From Atrichornis clamosus (lineage: Eukaryota > Chordata > Aves > Passeriformes > Menuridae), in NCBI GenBank assembly GCA_013400975.1, contig WBMZ01003375.1:51529-115528 (forward strand): 64,000 nt of DNA. Reading direction: 5' to 3'. Positions 13,245-25,423 of the stretch are shown one piece after another. Positions within the stretch are counted from its first letter, which is position 1. Each line of letters begins with the position of its first letter. The notes beneath the pieces were generated by a model. That model was given only the letters and a program-made list of their open reading frames with translations. It did no database searches and had not been told where the DNA came from. A program made the translations under genes and the position numbers.

Positions 13245-15913
13245 CTGGGGCCCAGGGGAGAGAATATCTTAAAAAATGAAGTATTTTTAAAATGTTTCAA
13301 TCAAATACTCACCAGTAAACACATATTTTACAAAAAGGTCTGTTAAGAAGCACAGTGGTGCACATCAAAAACCAAGCCTCCAGTTAAATGGATTTGTAGA
13401 CAAGAACAAAAATCACTTAGAACTCTTAAAGGAGAAATTATTTGTTTCATGGATATTTTAGATGGGCAAATCCCATAGCCCTCAAAAACTCAAAATTCTT
13501 ACAATTGAGATTAGAGAGGAACAACTGATGATCAAGACTTCTGTAAGCCAAGGTCTTCATCTTCTGCATGAAGATGGCTGAAGAAATGGGCATTGCCTGA
13601 AGGAACTCTTATTAAAAATACAAAGCATCACAAAACCACTGAAGCAGGGAGAAAGCAGAAATTTCTATCCTTCCTCCCCTCTCTGAGGCAAAAATGTATG
13701 TATATCATCCCAGGTCTCAGTGGAGTTTTACAGCAAGGCAAGAACTGAACCCAGATTTTCAGATGCCAGTCTGGACTTTTAAGCTGCTCCTCTGGTCAGT
13801 CAGGTCATCCTAAGCTGCATGAGAGGGCAGGGTCACCCACAGCTGTTTGTTTGGGTCCAGCTGGCTGCAGACGTCCTGAGTCTGCTGCTCGTTGAGATGC
13901 AGAGCAGAAGCGCTTGTTGGCACCTGGACACTGCTGAACGTGAGCAGCCCCAGGAGCCTCAGTGGGCAATGGTGCCTAGTGCCAGCTCTGGCTCTCAGGA
14001 TGGGAAGCAGTGTTGACGTCCTTTGCTTCAGGACATGAACCCTTCTGTTCCTGTCTTCTGCCTCTTCCTGTCTACTCACTAACCCTGGTTGCAGGCTCGA
14101 GTTTTAATTCTTTTCCTGGTTCCCCAGGGAAGGCATCGTTAAGACACACCTCTCCTCATTCTTCCTCCTGCCTTTCCTGGTTCCCCAGGGAAGGCATCGT
14201 TAAGACACACCTCTCCTCATTCTTCCTCCTGCCTCATTTATTTCATTCTCCATCCCTGCAGAAGACAAACTACATGAAACCTGAAAGCGCTCCTTGAGGA
14301 GACCGAAGACCACCGGACAAACAAGTGCTGCTCTAACACCAGTAGATTAATTCCACATGGCTTCTTCAACAAGAGGCAAAAATCAATGTCCCACAGATTA
14401 GGTGAGAAAAACGAACCAAATGATCCAGATCCAAATGACAGAGCTCCCTGTAGGAGCAGAAGGGGAGTCAGTATCAGCATCAGCTGGGCTTCTGTCAAGC
14501 AAGGCTGGGGTGGAGGGACACATGAGCTTTTTTGGCCCTTTTCAAATACATATTTTACAACAATTCAGCAAAATGTACAAAATGTTTCCTGGGAATATTT
14601 GCAGCTGATAGCGTGCTAAAGGAGAAAAACCAGTTTTTCTGTAGACAGCGTCAGGACAGTAGGCCACAAGCAATCATGCAGCACTGCCAAAACCAAGTGT
14701 AAAGAGCACAGACCATCCCAGAAAGCAATGAGTGTAAGAAAAAGGCATGGTGTGCTACTGATGGACCACCCACACCACCCACATTATTGTGGCCAGTAGG
14801 GAGAATGTGATTCTTGGGTATTGAACTATAAAATCCCAAGTAGGATCCAAGTTTTGAATGAAAGACTCCAATTTATTCAATCTCCCCCCAAAAAGCTGAA
14901 AAGTGACAACTCGGAGTACAGAGGGTGTACCCTCACAAAAGAGGAAGAAAGCAAGCCCATCTCTTCCATAGATGAGCTCCGTACATCCAAATGGCTCCTT
15001 CACATAGACAATAATCCCTCCCTTCATCTTCCCTGCCTTGGTCCTGAGTTTATATCAATCCATCCCAACTCTCCACTTTATCAGGATCACATGTCTTCCT
15101 AGGAGGTCTCAGTCCTCAGAGCGGGTTCCATAGTTGTAAATGTCTGATTCCTGTTGACACCAGGTGCGCAACCAGGTGTTTGCCCACTGGAGCTGTGTTC
15201 CTTCCCGAGTCCTTCCTTTCACTCATAGAGACCAGGTATTGTGAGCATAATGGCTTAGGTTCTGTCAACCTAAAAACATGTTAATACACACTGGTAGTTT
15301 AAGTTCAATGCTTCCAAACCCCAGGATAGAATTCAGATACACAACTCCCTTTCTTCCCAATAGGATTTGTGTGGTTACACTTTAGCGAAGTTGAAAATAC
15401 ACACATAGAACAGAACACATGGACACAAGTACGAGTACATCTGAGAATGTCACTGTTTGCAGTTATTCTCTAAGTCCACTGGGACAGATACTTCATCTCT
15501 CAGTGGTTTCAAAGCCAAGTAGGACTTTTTTGTACACTGTAAAAATGAACAGTCTTCTACAAAGAACTGCTGAAAAGGGCCCTGGAACACTGGACTAAGA
15601 ATCCTTCTGATCCTTGTAAGTGCTACTGGCAAACTCATTTCTGTGGTGGTTTTCTTTTAAAAAGGTCCAGTAACATTTTCTTCTTGTCATGGAGCAGCAC
15701 GTCCATTCTAACGAGTAACTGCTTTTTAGTAGTTGCCTGCTACCTAGTGGTTTACACATACCACTGGCACAAGTGAAAAACATTCACTGCACAACTTCCA
15801 GACAAAATGAGAGCATGGAAAAGTGTTGAACCAGGTCCCTCTTTGCTCCCCTGTGCTCTCCAAGCTCTCTTTTCTCTCTGCCCTTGCCACTTCTACTCCT
15901 TTATTTCCCATCT
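13245..15913. other. Intergenic DNA with weak minus-strand signals
   Basis: Apart from the 61 bp duplication, this holds minus-strand frames at 13810-14079 and 14238-14498 near splice-like sites. It also has a TATA-like gatataaactc near 15050 and AATAAA near 14870 on the minus strand. None adds up to a gene or LTR I can support. Confidence 0.5.
14112..14234 (+). repeat. Perfect 61 bp tandem duplication
   Basis: The unit starting tttcctggttccccagggaa and ending ttcttcctcctgcct is present twice with a period of 61 and no mismatches. Confidence 0.94.
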
Positions 15914-16095
15914 TCACAGAATGACAGAGTTATTACGGTTGGAAGTAACCTCTGGAGATAAACCAGTCCAACCCCCCTGCCAAGGCAGGGTCACCTGGAG
16001 CAGGTTACACAGGAACATGTCCAGGTGGGTTTTAAATGTCTCCAGAGTGGGAGCCTCCATGACCTCCCTGGGCAGCTTGTGAGCCTTTTTTCTCA
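15914..16095 (-). repeat. Short CR1 LINE 3' fragment
   Basis: Reads cacagaatgacagagttatt, then tggaagtaacctctggagat and ccaacccccctgccaaggca. A roughly 180-base 5'-truncated CR1 in minus orientation. Confidence 0.88.
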
Positions 16096-16379
16096 CCCAT
16101 AACTTCCTGCCAAAAAAAAACCAAACAAAAAATCTGATCTCTATAGATCATTTGGCCCAGGCTGCTTGTTGCTAACCAATAGTTCTGGAAGGGATATGTC
16201 AATCTCTTCAAGTCAGGCATAGGCACACAGGGGTGACTTGCATTAGAAATAAACACAGCAAATAATCCTCTCTGAAGGTCTCCTCTCTGCCAAAGCTGCA
16301 CTCTCTAACCAAAGGGCTGGGAAAAAGGTGCATAGCATGCTCACTGCAGTTCTGTGGCAGCACATCCATCAGAGATTTA

Positions 16380-16910
16380 ATAGAATTATAGAACAGCCCA
16401 CGTTGGAAGGGATATCACATGGTCCAACCCTTTATGGGAAAAAGAGCCTAGATGAGATTTTATAGCACTCTGTCCAACTGCATCTTGAAATCCTCCAGTG
16501 ACGTGGGCTCTACTACACCCCTGGAGAGGTTGTTCCAGTGAATGATTGTTCCTAATGTAAAAAATTCCTTTCTCTGTCAAGACAAAGTGTCTCCCAGTGC
16601 AACTTATATTTGTTGGCCCTTGTCTTCTCCATGTGACTCAGGAAGAGAGCCTCAATTCTCTTTGAACCTTGTCTTCACCAAGGAGAAAAGACTAATTCCT
16701 TAAGTCTTTTTTATTTTTTACTGGGCAGGTCTTCCAGCCCTTTGATCATCGTCGTTGCCTTCTTTCGTACCTTCTCCAGTATGTCCATGTCTTTCTTGAA
16801 TTGTGGGGACCAGAACTGAACACAGTTCTGCAGCTGCATCCCTACAAATGCTAAGCAGAGCGGGATGATCACATCTCTATCTCTACTAGATTTTCTCACT
16901 ACATTCAAAC
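16380..16910 (-). repeat. CR1 LINE 3' fragment
   Basis: Reads atagaattatagaacagccc, ttggaagggatatcac, ggagaggttgttccagtg, then gcaggtcttccagccctttg and cagaactgaacacagttctg. Minus orientation. It lies about 285 bases from the previous CR1 but differs in subfamily sequence, so it is a separate insertion. Confidence 0.9.
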
Positions 16911-19900
16911 TTTTTTCCTCATTTCAATCTCACTCTGGTTCTGTCACTGCTCCATCTGCCTAGAGCTGGAGCAGAACACACACCTATGGCTGTGCCAGGT
17001 GTGGAGCAATTGCAAAGGTTAAAATACTGTCCTAGCTGGGAGGAATGTGCATGAGGAATCTCTCCTTGCCTTTGTAGATCTTGCCTGTCATTCAGTAAGT
17101 TATCCTGGAAGCAGCTATCCTGCTAAACCCCCAGAACATATTTTTTTTTGATAGGTTTATGGTATAACCAGACTCCAGGAAGGCCAGTAGTTACAATTTG
17201 TGCTTATAAAGACAAAATCATACTCTAGTAGCGCAAAAACTGTAAAGACTTGTCTTTGTCTATTCCACAGGAACCAGCCTAAACCAAAAACTCATGATCT
17301 TCATCTAAAGAAAAACTTCCCACCATCAAGATTTGGGAGCCTGAATCAGGGCCCAGCTACTCTGCAGCAGGTTGTTAGCCTCATGCAGTGTTATGAACCA
17401 AGTGGTAATCTCACATTGCTTTTCCTGAAATTGGAGCAAATCAGTGTCTCTGTGTAGCTCTGGTCTCCAAAGAAGTATTCCTGCTTGTGGTAGGCATATG
17501 GGAATTCAAAGTTCAGGTTGAGTTCACTGGATTCAGCTTTAAATGTATTTTTATTTAAACTGTAATCCTGTGAGCTAGTAACTGTCACAACTTACTGTGA
17601 AGAGGCAGGGAGACATAACTCACAGTTTATAGATTGAAGGCTGAGGGACAGAGAGCTGAAGTACACTTGGATATTGTCTTTCAGCTGAGCCTTAACAGCT
17701 TAAACAGTTATGACCCTCTGGCTGTTGGTCGCTGTTTTAATTCACACTGAAAGGCTGAATGTGCCTCACACAAAAAGTCACAGCATCACAGCCAAAGGGG
17801 CAGGGGGCAGTTAACAGCTGAGAAACAATAACGGGAAATTAAGGGGCTAAAACTCCTTAAAATCAGTCACAAGAATACATCTGGAAAGGGGAGGAGGGTC
17901 CCAGATCAACTTACTTACTTTCATTGTTTGCAGATAAAGCAGACATTGTCCAATTCCTCAGTGCTTCTTGTGTACTGATGGAAATGTTTTAGGCAACCAG
18001 AGAGTGGACTGCAAAATTATTGCAAATTTTGCCCTCAAACATAGAATAGTAATTTGAAGGCTGGCAGGGGAGTGGGGGGGGAATAATAGGGCAAAAATTC
18101 CATGATTGGTTTAGTGTAAGGGAAAACTCTGTAGCAATAGCGCAGAATATAATAGGTAGAGTGGCTCTCAACAGAACAGGGTAAAAATTAAGTTTATTAT
18201 GTGTTTATAAAATGAGGAGAGAGAAGATAAACAATACTTACTGGAAAGCTAAAGAGACCTTGAGAGCCTGACCTATTGTTTTTAGCCTAGAGGCTAAATT
18301 CAATTCCTCAAATACAGGACTGCCTCCAAGAACTGGAGGCACTACAGTCATACTGAAGACAGCCATGTAGGAATTCTACGTGGGAGCACACACAGTGGCC
18401 AGGCTCAACTCACAGCCCATGAGAAAAAGCCACAGCTCCAGTGGACCGCTCTTCCTGGAATACAAAAGTCACCTTTTCAAGATGCTCTCTATTAATAACA
18501 GAGAAGCTGTGCAGAGATGCACAGAGACCTAACTTTCATGTGGTTAAAATGAGGTGGAATGACTCTGTTGACTTCCTCCAAGGAAGCTGCAGTTATCCCT
18601 AGCTACCAACCTCTGTAACCGCTCTGCTTGGGTTCTCCAGCACAGGATTGACTGCCAGATCAGAAAGTATGTCAGGTTTTGGGGGTTTTTTTTTCACCCC
18701 TACTGGATCAAGTTTGAACTGTTTTTGAAGAACCTCTAGCAATGACAGCTGCATAAGGAATTCAAATGGAAGTGGTTGATGATTCCATTCACAACCAGCA
18801 TTGCAGAGCTTTGGCTGTGTTCCTGAATGTGGGTGCCTGTTCTGAAGCAGTCTGCTTGGTTGGTCTGAAGTCAAGGGCAGGTGGGACTATACCAAATTAG
18901 CAGCTTCTGAAAAAGAATCAGGCCCTCAGAGTGAAAAGACAGAGGGTGAACCCAACAATGACCATAACCCCAAACCAGAAGCCAAATTTTAAAGCACAAC
19001 TTTTTAATATTAGCTTTCCTTTAAAAAAATTGATGAGCCCCACTGGGGCATTGCTTTACCTGAGGTACCACTGCTTGCTTTGCAACTATCTCAGGGCATA
19101 CAATGCACTTTAAAAGGGAGCCTGGGAAAAATCAGGGCAATTTGCAATGTGACAGACTCTAAAAGACTACAGTTGTGCACAGAGAGGGTACTAGAGAGCT
19201 CAGACACTTGAGCTATGGAAGTTCTTTAAGGATGTAAAGCAATGTGCTGTTTTCCTCAGTCTTTGCAATGCCTTGTGAGATGACTGCATTGAACTAAGAA
19301 GTCTAAATGCTATTTCATATTTAAATAGATGCTGCCCTATTGCTTTGTCCTTAGCACTGGTACTTCTGTTTCTTCAGATATGTGCTGGTGAGTGATGGGT
19401 GTATGAAGTGGTACAAGCCTTACTGCTTTTCTTGTTTGGTCCTCATCAATACCAATAAACCAACTTGACAGCCAAATAAAATACCCATCACCTTTGCTTT
19501 GCCCCTTGTTGTCTGGATTTTAGAAATGAAATGGCAGTAACTCTCCTAACAGCCTTGAAGCCTCATGTCAGCACTTAGTAGAGTATCATGGTGATACTGG
19601 GATAATGTTTTGGCAGAGGAACAGCTTTTCCGTTGTTTAACTGTCTGCTAAAAAAACATGGAAAATATTTGTTTATCTGTTCTGTGTAAGTCTGTGATGG
19701 AGCACCTATATATTATGTATGTGATGGTGAAGAACGAGAAGTATGTAAAAAGTTACACAAATATCACATCATTCTCTTTGTCTTCACTCTCCTCATCCCA
19801 CCATTGCTCAGAATGCTACCACATTCATGAAAATTAAAATATCCAGAACACACAGGCCAACAACAGTAGGTACAGAAATGGGTTCTCTGGAACACCTGTA

Positions 19901-21511
19901 CAGTAAGATCATCAAGGATTAGCCTAATTGCTTCACTGAATCTGTTTTAATAAGCTTTTAGATTCGTATTTATATCAGGATGCTTTCAGGATTTCTTTCC
20001 TTCAACTCAATCGACGAATTACTGACCACCTTGTGGAGGGTAACAGCACCAGTAGTATGACTGGACTGCATTTTTCTTTGCATTTCTCTGTGATATTAGT
20101 GAGGACATAATCAACAAATTATTCCAAAGGCATTTATTTCTTTCTTGTACATTAATTAAAAATAAAATCTTACAAAAATATGGCACCACATTTTACTGAA
20201 ATGTATCATCTTATTCATACATCAAGCATTTTTTAATGTAAGCTAGAAAAATAGAAATTTCATTTTGGACCCATATAATAGTCCTGCAGTACTGCCTAAA
20301 AAATGATGCTAAAATAAATATTTTTTTCTTAAAAAGGAAAAGTGCACATTGCTTAACCAGACTAACAAAAATAATTCAGTGCAAATTTCTTAAACAGGCG
20401 TTCAGATTACATTTCCTTTCATACATGATTTCTAAATAGTTAACAGTTCACGTTTTTCATATTCTGAAACAGCTGAACAGAATCAGTTGAAAAGAAAGTT
20501 AACCTATTGCCTCTGCCTTAGATTTTAGTATTCAGCAAGGTCATAAAAAACTCTTCTTGGAGCTCTCCTTTACTTGAAGTTAAGCAAAATTTGCGGGAGT
20601 TGATGCAAAATATTTGTTTACTTCTTATCCAGAATGCTTCAAACATATTCAAGCTTTACCAAACATTTTGGTCATTTGCTGTAGGTGTCTGTGAACTGGG
20701 GTCACAGTTGGAATGTACAGAAGTACACATTCATTACATTCAAAATCCTGTCAATTAGTAATTTTTAAAAGTTTTCTAGCAGAGTTAGATATTAATGGTA
20801 GTTTGATAAACAGGTATTTAAGTTAAAAACATCAGGCTGCATCTGACACAGATCACTTGAGGATCTCATCAGCATCCACTTTCTGCATGTTTTATGTAGA
20901 CCTAGGTTGACATTTTGAATGAAGTTCACTCCACAGAAAGTGTCTCTTACATGAATAAAAAAATGATAATTAGGTCTTTTTTTTACCTGAAGGATTACAC
21001 AGATTTTTGTTTAGTTCTCAGTATGAAAAGTGTATGTCAGTTTATACACATTTGTAAGGTTTCAATCCCTTAAAAGTAAAATAAAAAATACAGCTTCTCC
21101 ATCTGTCCTTCTGAACACACAACCTACCTGAAGCTTTAGCACTTCAGAGTCAGACTGTCCACACAACCCAAGCTGGGTGACACCTTCTGGATAATATGTC
21201 AGGGTTGGACAAAATCGTGTAAATTAAATTCAATTATTTTTTAAAATGTAAATGTCCTAAAAAGATTTAATATTTTTTTTTGTTTTGGTTGATTTTATGT
21301 CTGAACACTGGACTGCTAGTCCAAAAAGGCCACTTTGATGAAATTGGATAGATTTAGAAAAAGAAAAAAGAAGATGGCATACAACATATTTTGCTATACA
21401 GCTTCTAAAACTTGTAACTATGGTCACTAAAATCATATACTCTATTAAAAAATGAGTACAAAAAAAATTTCATAGAAAATCAAGTATTTAAGACTTGCTC
21501 AAGGATGTAGC
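16911..21511. other. Intergenic DNA without recognised features
   Basis: Unique DNA, becoming markedly AT-rich and 3'-UTR-like from about 20.1 kb. No coding exon was recognised. Confidence 0.65.
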
Positions 21512-21672
21512 TGGTCTGACCTTGCAAAATACTTAGGCAGGTGCTTAATTTTAAGCATACGAGTCATTGTGCCAGGAGAGATTTTATGGTGAACGCTAAT
21601 GCACAAATATTAGACTGGCTCTTCCACTTCAAGATAAGCATGGCCGTAAGTGCTTTGCTGGATATGGATCAG
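21512..21672. repeat. Palindromic MITE-like element, copy A
   Basis: The left arm reads ggtctgaccttgcaaaatac and gtgcttaattttaagc; the right arm reads ataagcatggccgtaagtgc and tttgctggat. The arms are diverged reverse complements, so the element folds on itself. It resembles a very common amniote palindromic repeat (gcaaagcacttaagcatgtg and its complement). I cannot name the family with certainty. Confidence 0.65.
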
Positions 21673-21701
21673 GATGCTCAGCACCTAACAGGACTTCAGG
21701 C

Positions 21702-21809
21702 GCCGGTCCAGCAAAGCACTTACCCACACGCACAACAGTGCTGACTTTAAGATCACTGCTCATGTGCTTAACATTAGGCATGCTCGTAAGTGCTTTCCTG
21801 GAAGGGCCC
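21702..21809. repeat. Palindromic MITE-like element, copy B
   Basis: The left arm gtccagcaaagcacttac (21706-21723) and the right arm gtaagtgctttcctgga (21786-21802) are near-perfect reverse complements. Inner arms gctgactttaagatcac and catgtgcttaacatt also follow the family. It lies 30 bases from copy A in the same order, making a tandem pair. Open frames across 21541-21862 are by-products of this repeat. Confidence 0.7.
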
Positions 21810-24689
21810 GACAGACCAATAGCGTGCAAGCTATAAAATTTGAAGCAGTGTATGTTTAACACACTGCATATTTAACAATGTTAATCTGCTGAGATTTGCT
21901 TTTTCTTGGAACAGGGCATGTCCAACTTCAAGCATTTATTTTCAGTGTGTAAAAAAAGCCTATAAAAGCAGCTTTGTGATAATGGCAAGTTAAAATAATA
22001 TTAGTGACTCTCCTTATGCTCCTTTCATTTCTTCTTTGCACGTCTTTTCTCAGGCATCTACAAAGGCAAGAGAAAACCCCAGTCAAAAACATTGCTCTAT
22101 TCAAATAATCATCCATGTATTTAATTTTCCTCTAATAAACATCACGTCAGATGCAACTGAACACCTGAAAACAAGCATCACTGAACCCTTCCAGATTTCA
22201 GATCTGAATTCAAATTCTGCCAACTAGGCTGTCTTTTCCACTGAAAATACTCGAATCACCAATTGTCACTTCTACAAATAGAACTAAGTTTATTACTTAA
22301 GACTGAAAATGATGTGCCAGTTCAACTCTTACATATCTCTAAGTCAGCGCTTGTATTTCCATTTGTTTTCCATGCCCACTGATATCAATCCAAAGTCTAA
22401 AAAAGTGAAAACATAAGAGCTGTTTAATCCCAAAAAACCAACTATAAAAGCATCACAACTCATCAGATATTTACACGAACATGGAGAGATGTCATGTTAA
22501 CCCAGAAAAAGAAATAAAGTAAGACCACATTTCTATAATAGTGCTGGCATATTATTCCATACTATGCTAACCAAGGAAGAAATAGCAAAGCAGCACTTCA
22601 TAATGACCTAGTGCTACTGCTGGCCAGGCAGAGTAACTATATTTAAATCCTTATTGTGGTAGGAAATATTGTTTTATGCACTTGGCACCATATGCTCTTC
22701 ATAACTTCTTACAGCTACATGTAGAGGAAGTTTCAAAGTTACTAAATGTATTTCATGCTTTCCTAAAGGGAAAAGAGTTTTTGTTTTCACGTGAAAGCTC
22801 TAATGGCTTTTGGAAAAGGCTTATTTTTTTTGTCATGCACAGATTCCTGCTCAACCAAAAGCACAGTCACTAATAAAATTACTGTTGTGGTAAGTTACGG
22901 CATAGCTGACAGCTGAAGGAGAGATGTGGCACCAAAGTACAACACATCTGTGCACTGAGCAGGAACTCCAGGCTTAGTCCTTGAGCACAATGGCAGATGT
23001 GAAAGTCATGTACAGAGCAAGAAAAAATAAAAATTGGTACCCCAGACCAGAAGTCAGCACAAAGGCCTCTCATCTCTATCAGATTTGTCCTCTATCTGTC
23101 CCAAATTCTGACCAGAGAAACTGGGACATTTTTGCAGAAGGTTCTTGAACAGTTCAATCAATGAAAAGGCGCATTTCCAAAATTTATTTCCCAAAACTTT
23201 TGAATGATTAAACCCCAAACCTCTAAAACTATCAGATTTAAATATCCAGAAGAGCTTCTACTACGTACCTGTTCTGCCTCACAGTTCCTGTTTCTAATGC
23301 AAGTCTCTCCCATTCTTGGTTTTTCAACCAACACCATCCCATGTTTGTCTGCTTTCTCAGCATCTCCTAGTGGTTAGAATTGGCGTTTTTTTAATAGATA
23401 CACAACTCCTTTCTTCTTCCAAAATACTCCCTAACGTTGCTTACTGCAGAAAACTTCTCCATTAACATGATAGGATGTGCCTGTTCTTTTTCCTTTTTTT
23501 CCCATAGTATTATCCCGCATTTTTGAGTGGTGTTTTTCAAAAGCTGCCATTACTTCTGCAACCCTTACACTCACATGAATTTTGAGGTTTCTTTGACTGT
23601 CAAGTAAACTGCTGGGCTAGGCTGAATGACCAAAATTGGTCATTCTGGCCTCACCAAACACTAGTTATTATCAGAGATAATAATTCTATAGATTTCCAGA
23701 TATTTTCCTCTATCTGGAATTCCAACCATACTGACCTCTGCATTTACAAACTACATCCGAAACTTTGTTAAAAACATCAGTTTAAAAGGCAGACAACATC
23801 TGCAAAACTGCACAGAAGTGCAAAACCCAACATTTACAAAACTGCACAGAACACACAGCAAGGCCTTTTGTTCCTTTCTGGTTGGAACAGAATGCCACAG
23901 AGCCCTTTAACCTAACAGACACCAACTATAATGCAAGGGTTGGAAATGGCAGCAAGTAAGTCTGAAGTGGAAAAATGGCATAGTTACGCAGAAAGGAGGA
24001 ACTCCTATTTCTCTGAAACTCGTATTATCAAGAGATACAGGCAGATTCTCTACTGAATGACAAATTCTAAGAGTAAAGAATGACATGTTCTAGGAGTGTC
24101 TTTCAAAAACACACACATTGTAGTTGATCCACAGTGATGACTCGGTACAATAACTGGTGGATGAAACTGAGTATTGTGCAGAACTGGCTAGATCTGTACA
24201 AATCAGACCAGTGACTCCATCTCTTTTACAACTCTGTGAATCAAGGAAGCTGCAACATCAGCCAGCCCTCTAAATACAGAAAAATACTCTGTAATGAGGA
24301 AAGAACACAGGAAAGAGTGCAGAGAGCATTTTAAGTAACAGTTCTACCTTGTGCAAAACTTCACAAAACTAAACCTTACCTAAGACGTTCATACTTAAGC
24401 TTTTGAATTCAGCTCCAGGCAGGCTTCTTAAAAAAAAAAAACCCCACCCATTTTTGCCTTTAAATCAATTTTTCCCTGATTATTTTCGTAAGGACCTCTT
24501 GACCTTGGAACTAAACATAAAAATACCCCAATATTGTTATGTGCTAAGAGATTTATCATGTAAGCCAAAGAGATGCCATAACTCTTTCAGGATGAAAATT
24601 TATACACGAAAATACCAAAACCCCTTAAGAGATGTGCTGAAACCCAACCTAACTCTTGAAACACGCAGCAAATACAGCAAGCACAAGTT
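21810..24689. other. DNA downstream of RNASEH2B
   Basis: AT-rich unique DNA with the possible old CR1 tip at 23611-23695 and an imperfect duplication of the string aaaactgcacagaa at 23800-23851. No gene was recognised, including none of the conserved guanylate cyclase motifs expected if a GUCY1B2 neighbour were here. Confidence 0.6.
23611..23695 (+). repeat. Possible ancient CR1 3' tip
   Basis: gctgggctaggctgaatgac, ggtcattctggcc and attctatag follow the order of the old CR1 tail (gggctaga-tgacc, ggtcccttctggcc, ctatgaatctatg). Short and diverged, so the assignment is tentative. Confidence 0.45.
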
Positions 24690-25315
24690 TGTTACACAAG
24701 CACTTTATTGCATTACATGTACATTGACATTCATTGCCATTTGTTTCCAGCACACTGCAAACAACACAAATCCCAACCCAGACAGTATCTTTGCCTCAAT
24801 AAACTGCCACCAATGACAACGCTTACATCAGCACTTATATTTGGGTCAAAATAAAAATGCAATGACGCCATCCTACGCTGGTGTAATACTGGGTAAAAAA
24901 CTTCAGAAAGCCTCAAAAAATAATGTTCCTTATGAATTTAGAAAAAAAGAAATCATCAAAGGAGGGCATGTTTTCAGCCCAGAATGAAGTGTGGTGGAGA
25001 AAACTGCGTGGTGGCCTTGGCTGGGCTTGCTCCAGAAGGAGCAGCAGTACAGCATGGTGCCCTGCTAAGCCTTGCTTCTCAGCTCACCGCACCATGTTAA
25101 CACAGCCAGGCCGTCTTCCCGAGCCAGGCTGGAATATCTGCTGTCATGGTACTGCCTTGTCCCACTAAGGCACAACAGCTCACAGACCTCTTCATCACAC
25201 TGCACCACGTACCCAGGCATGCCCTGCATACACTATACTAACAAAAAACTCCAGGAGACATCCTTAGCTTAATATAAAAATAACCACTGTATAAAACTCT
25301 TTCTAGAACAAGTCG
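24690..25315 (-). other. RNASEH2B: RNASEH2B 3' untranslated region
   Basis: Non-coding DNA between the TAA stop and a predicted cleavage site about 15 bases after the AATAAA signal. The end is inferred from the signal and the GT-rich DNA beyond it; other poly(A) sites further on cannot be excluded. Confidence 0.65.
24704..24709 (-). terminator. RNASEH2B: Polyadenylation signal AATAAA of RNASEH2B
   Basis: TTTATT on the plus strand reads AATAAA on the gene strand, about 610 bases after the stop. It is followed by GTGCTTGTGT and a second GT-rich stretch, as expected for a downstream cleavage element. Confidence 0.65.
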
Positions 25316-25423
25316 TTATTTTGATGCTTTAGGTTTGGAGCTGAAGAAAGCAGAAATGGATTTCATTCCAGTCTTATCAACTTTGGCCAGAGCCTTCTGT
25401 GCTGCAGACATCTTGGTGTTTGC
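25316..25423 (-). CDS. RNASEH2B: RNASEH2B exon 11, C-terminus with PIP box
   Basis: Acceptor tttcactctcag; 35 codons and a TAA stop. It reads [19 protein letters not shown], then MKSISAFF and a short tail [16 protein letters not shown] matches human MKSIDTFF, the PIP box that binds PCNA and brings RNase H2 to replication foci. The tail is shorter than the human GVKNKKKIGKV and differs in sequence, but is still basic. Confidence 0.95.
   Translation of the reverse strand, partial: ANTKMSAAQKALAKVDKTGMKSISAFFSSKPKASK

Noticed and set aside
13810..14079. Minus-strand 89-codon frame upstream of the unrecognised membrane frame
   Set aside because: Considered as an ectodomain exon, but it ends in a stop and has no convincing donor in the required phase.
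14238..14498. Minus-strand frame starting MTEAQLMLILTPLLLLQGAL that looks like a signal peptide
   Set aside because: The leucine-rich stretch is the pyrimidine tract of a splice-acceptor-like site (ccccttctgctcctacag); the rest matches nothing and no matching donor was found.
14690..15130. Possible solo LTR on the minus strand (TATA-like at about 15050, AATAAA at about 14870)
   Set aside because: No TG...CA ends, target-site duplication or primer-binding site could be defined; the signals are common in AT-rich DNA.
1..24000. A plus-strand GUCY1B2 or C13orf42 neighbour, as expected from human gene order
   Set aside because: I looked for conserved cyclase motifs and for C13orf42-like peptides and found none; the neighbour is either further away or lost.
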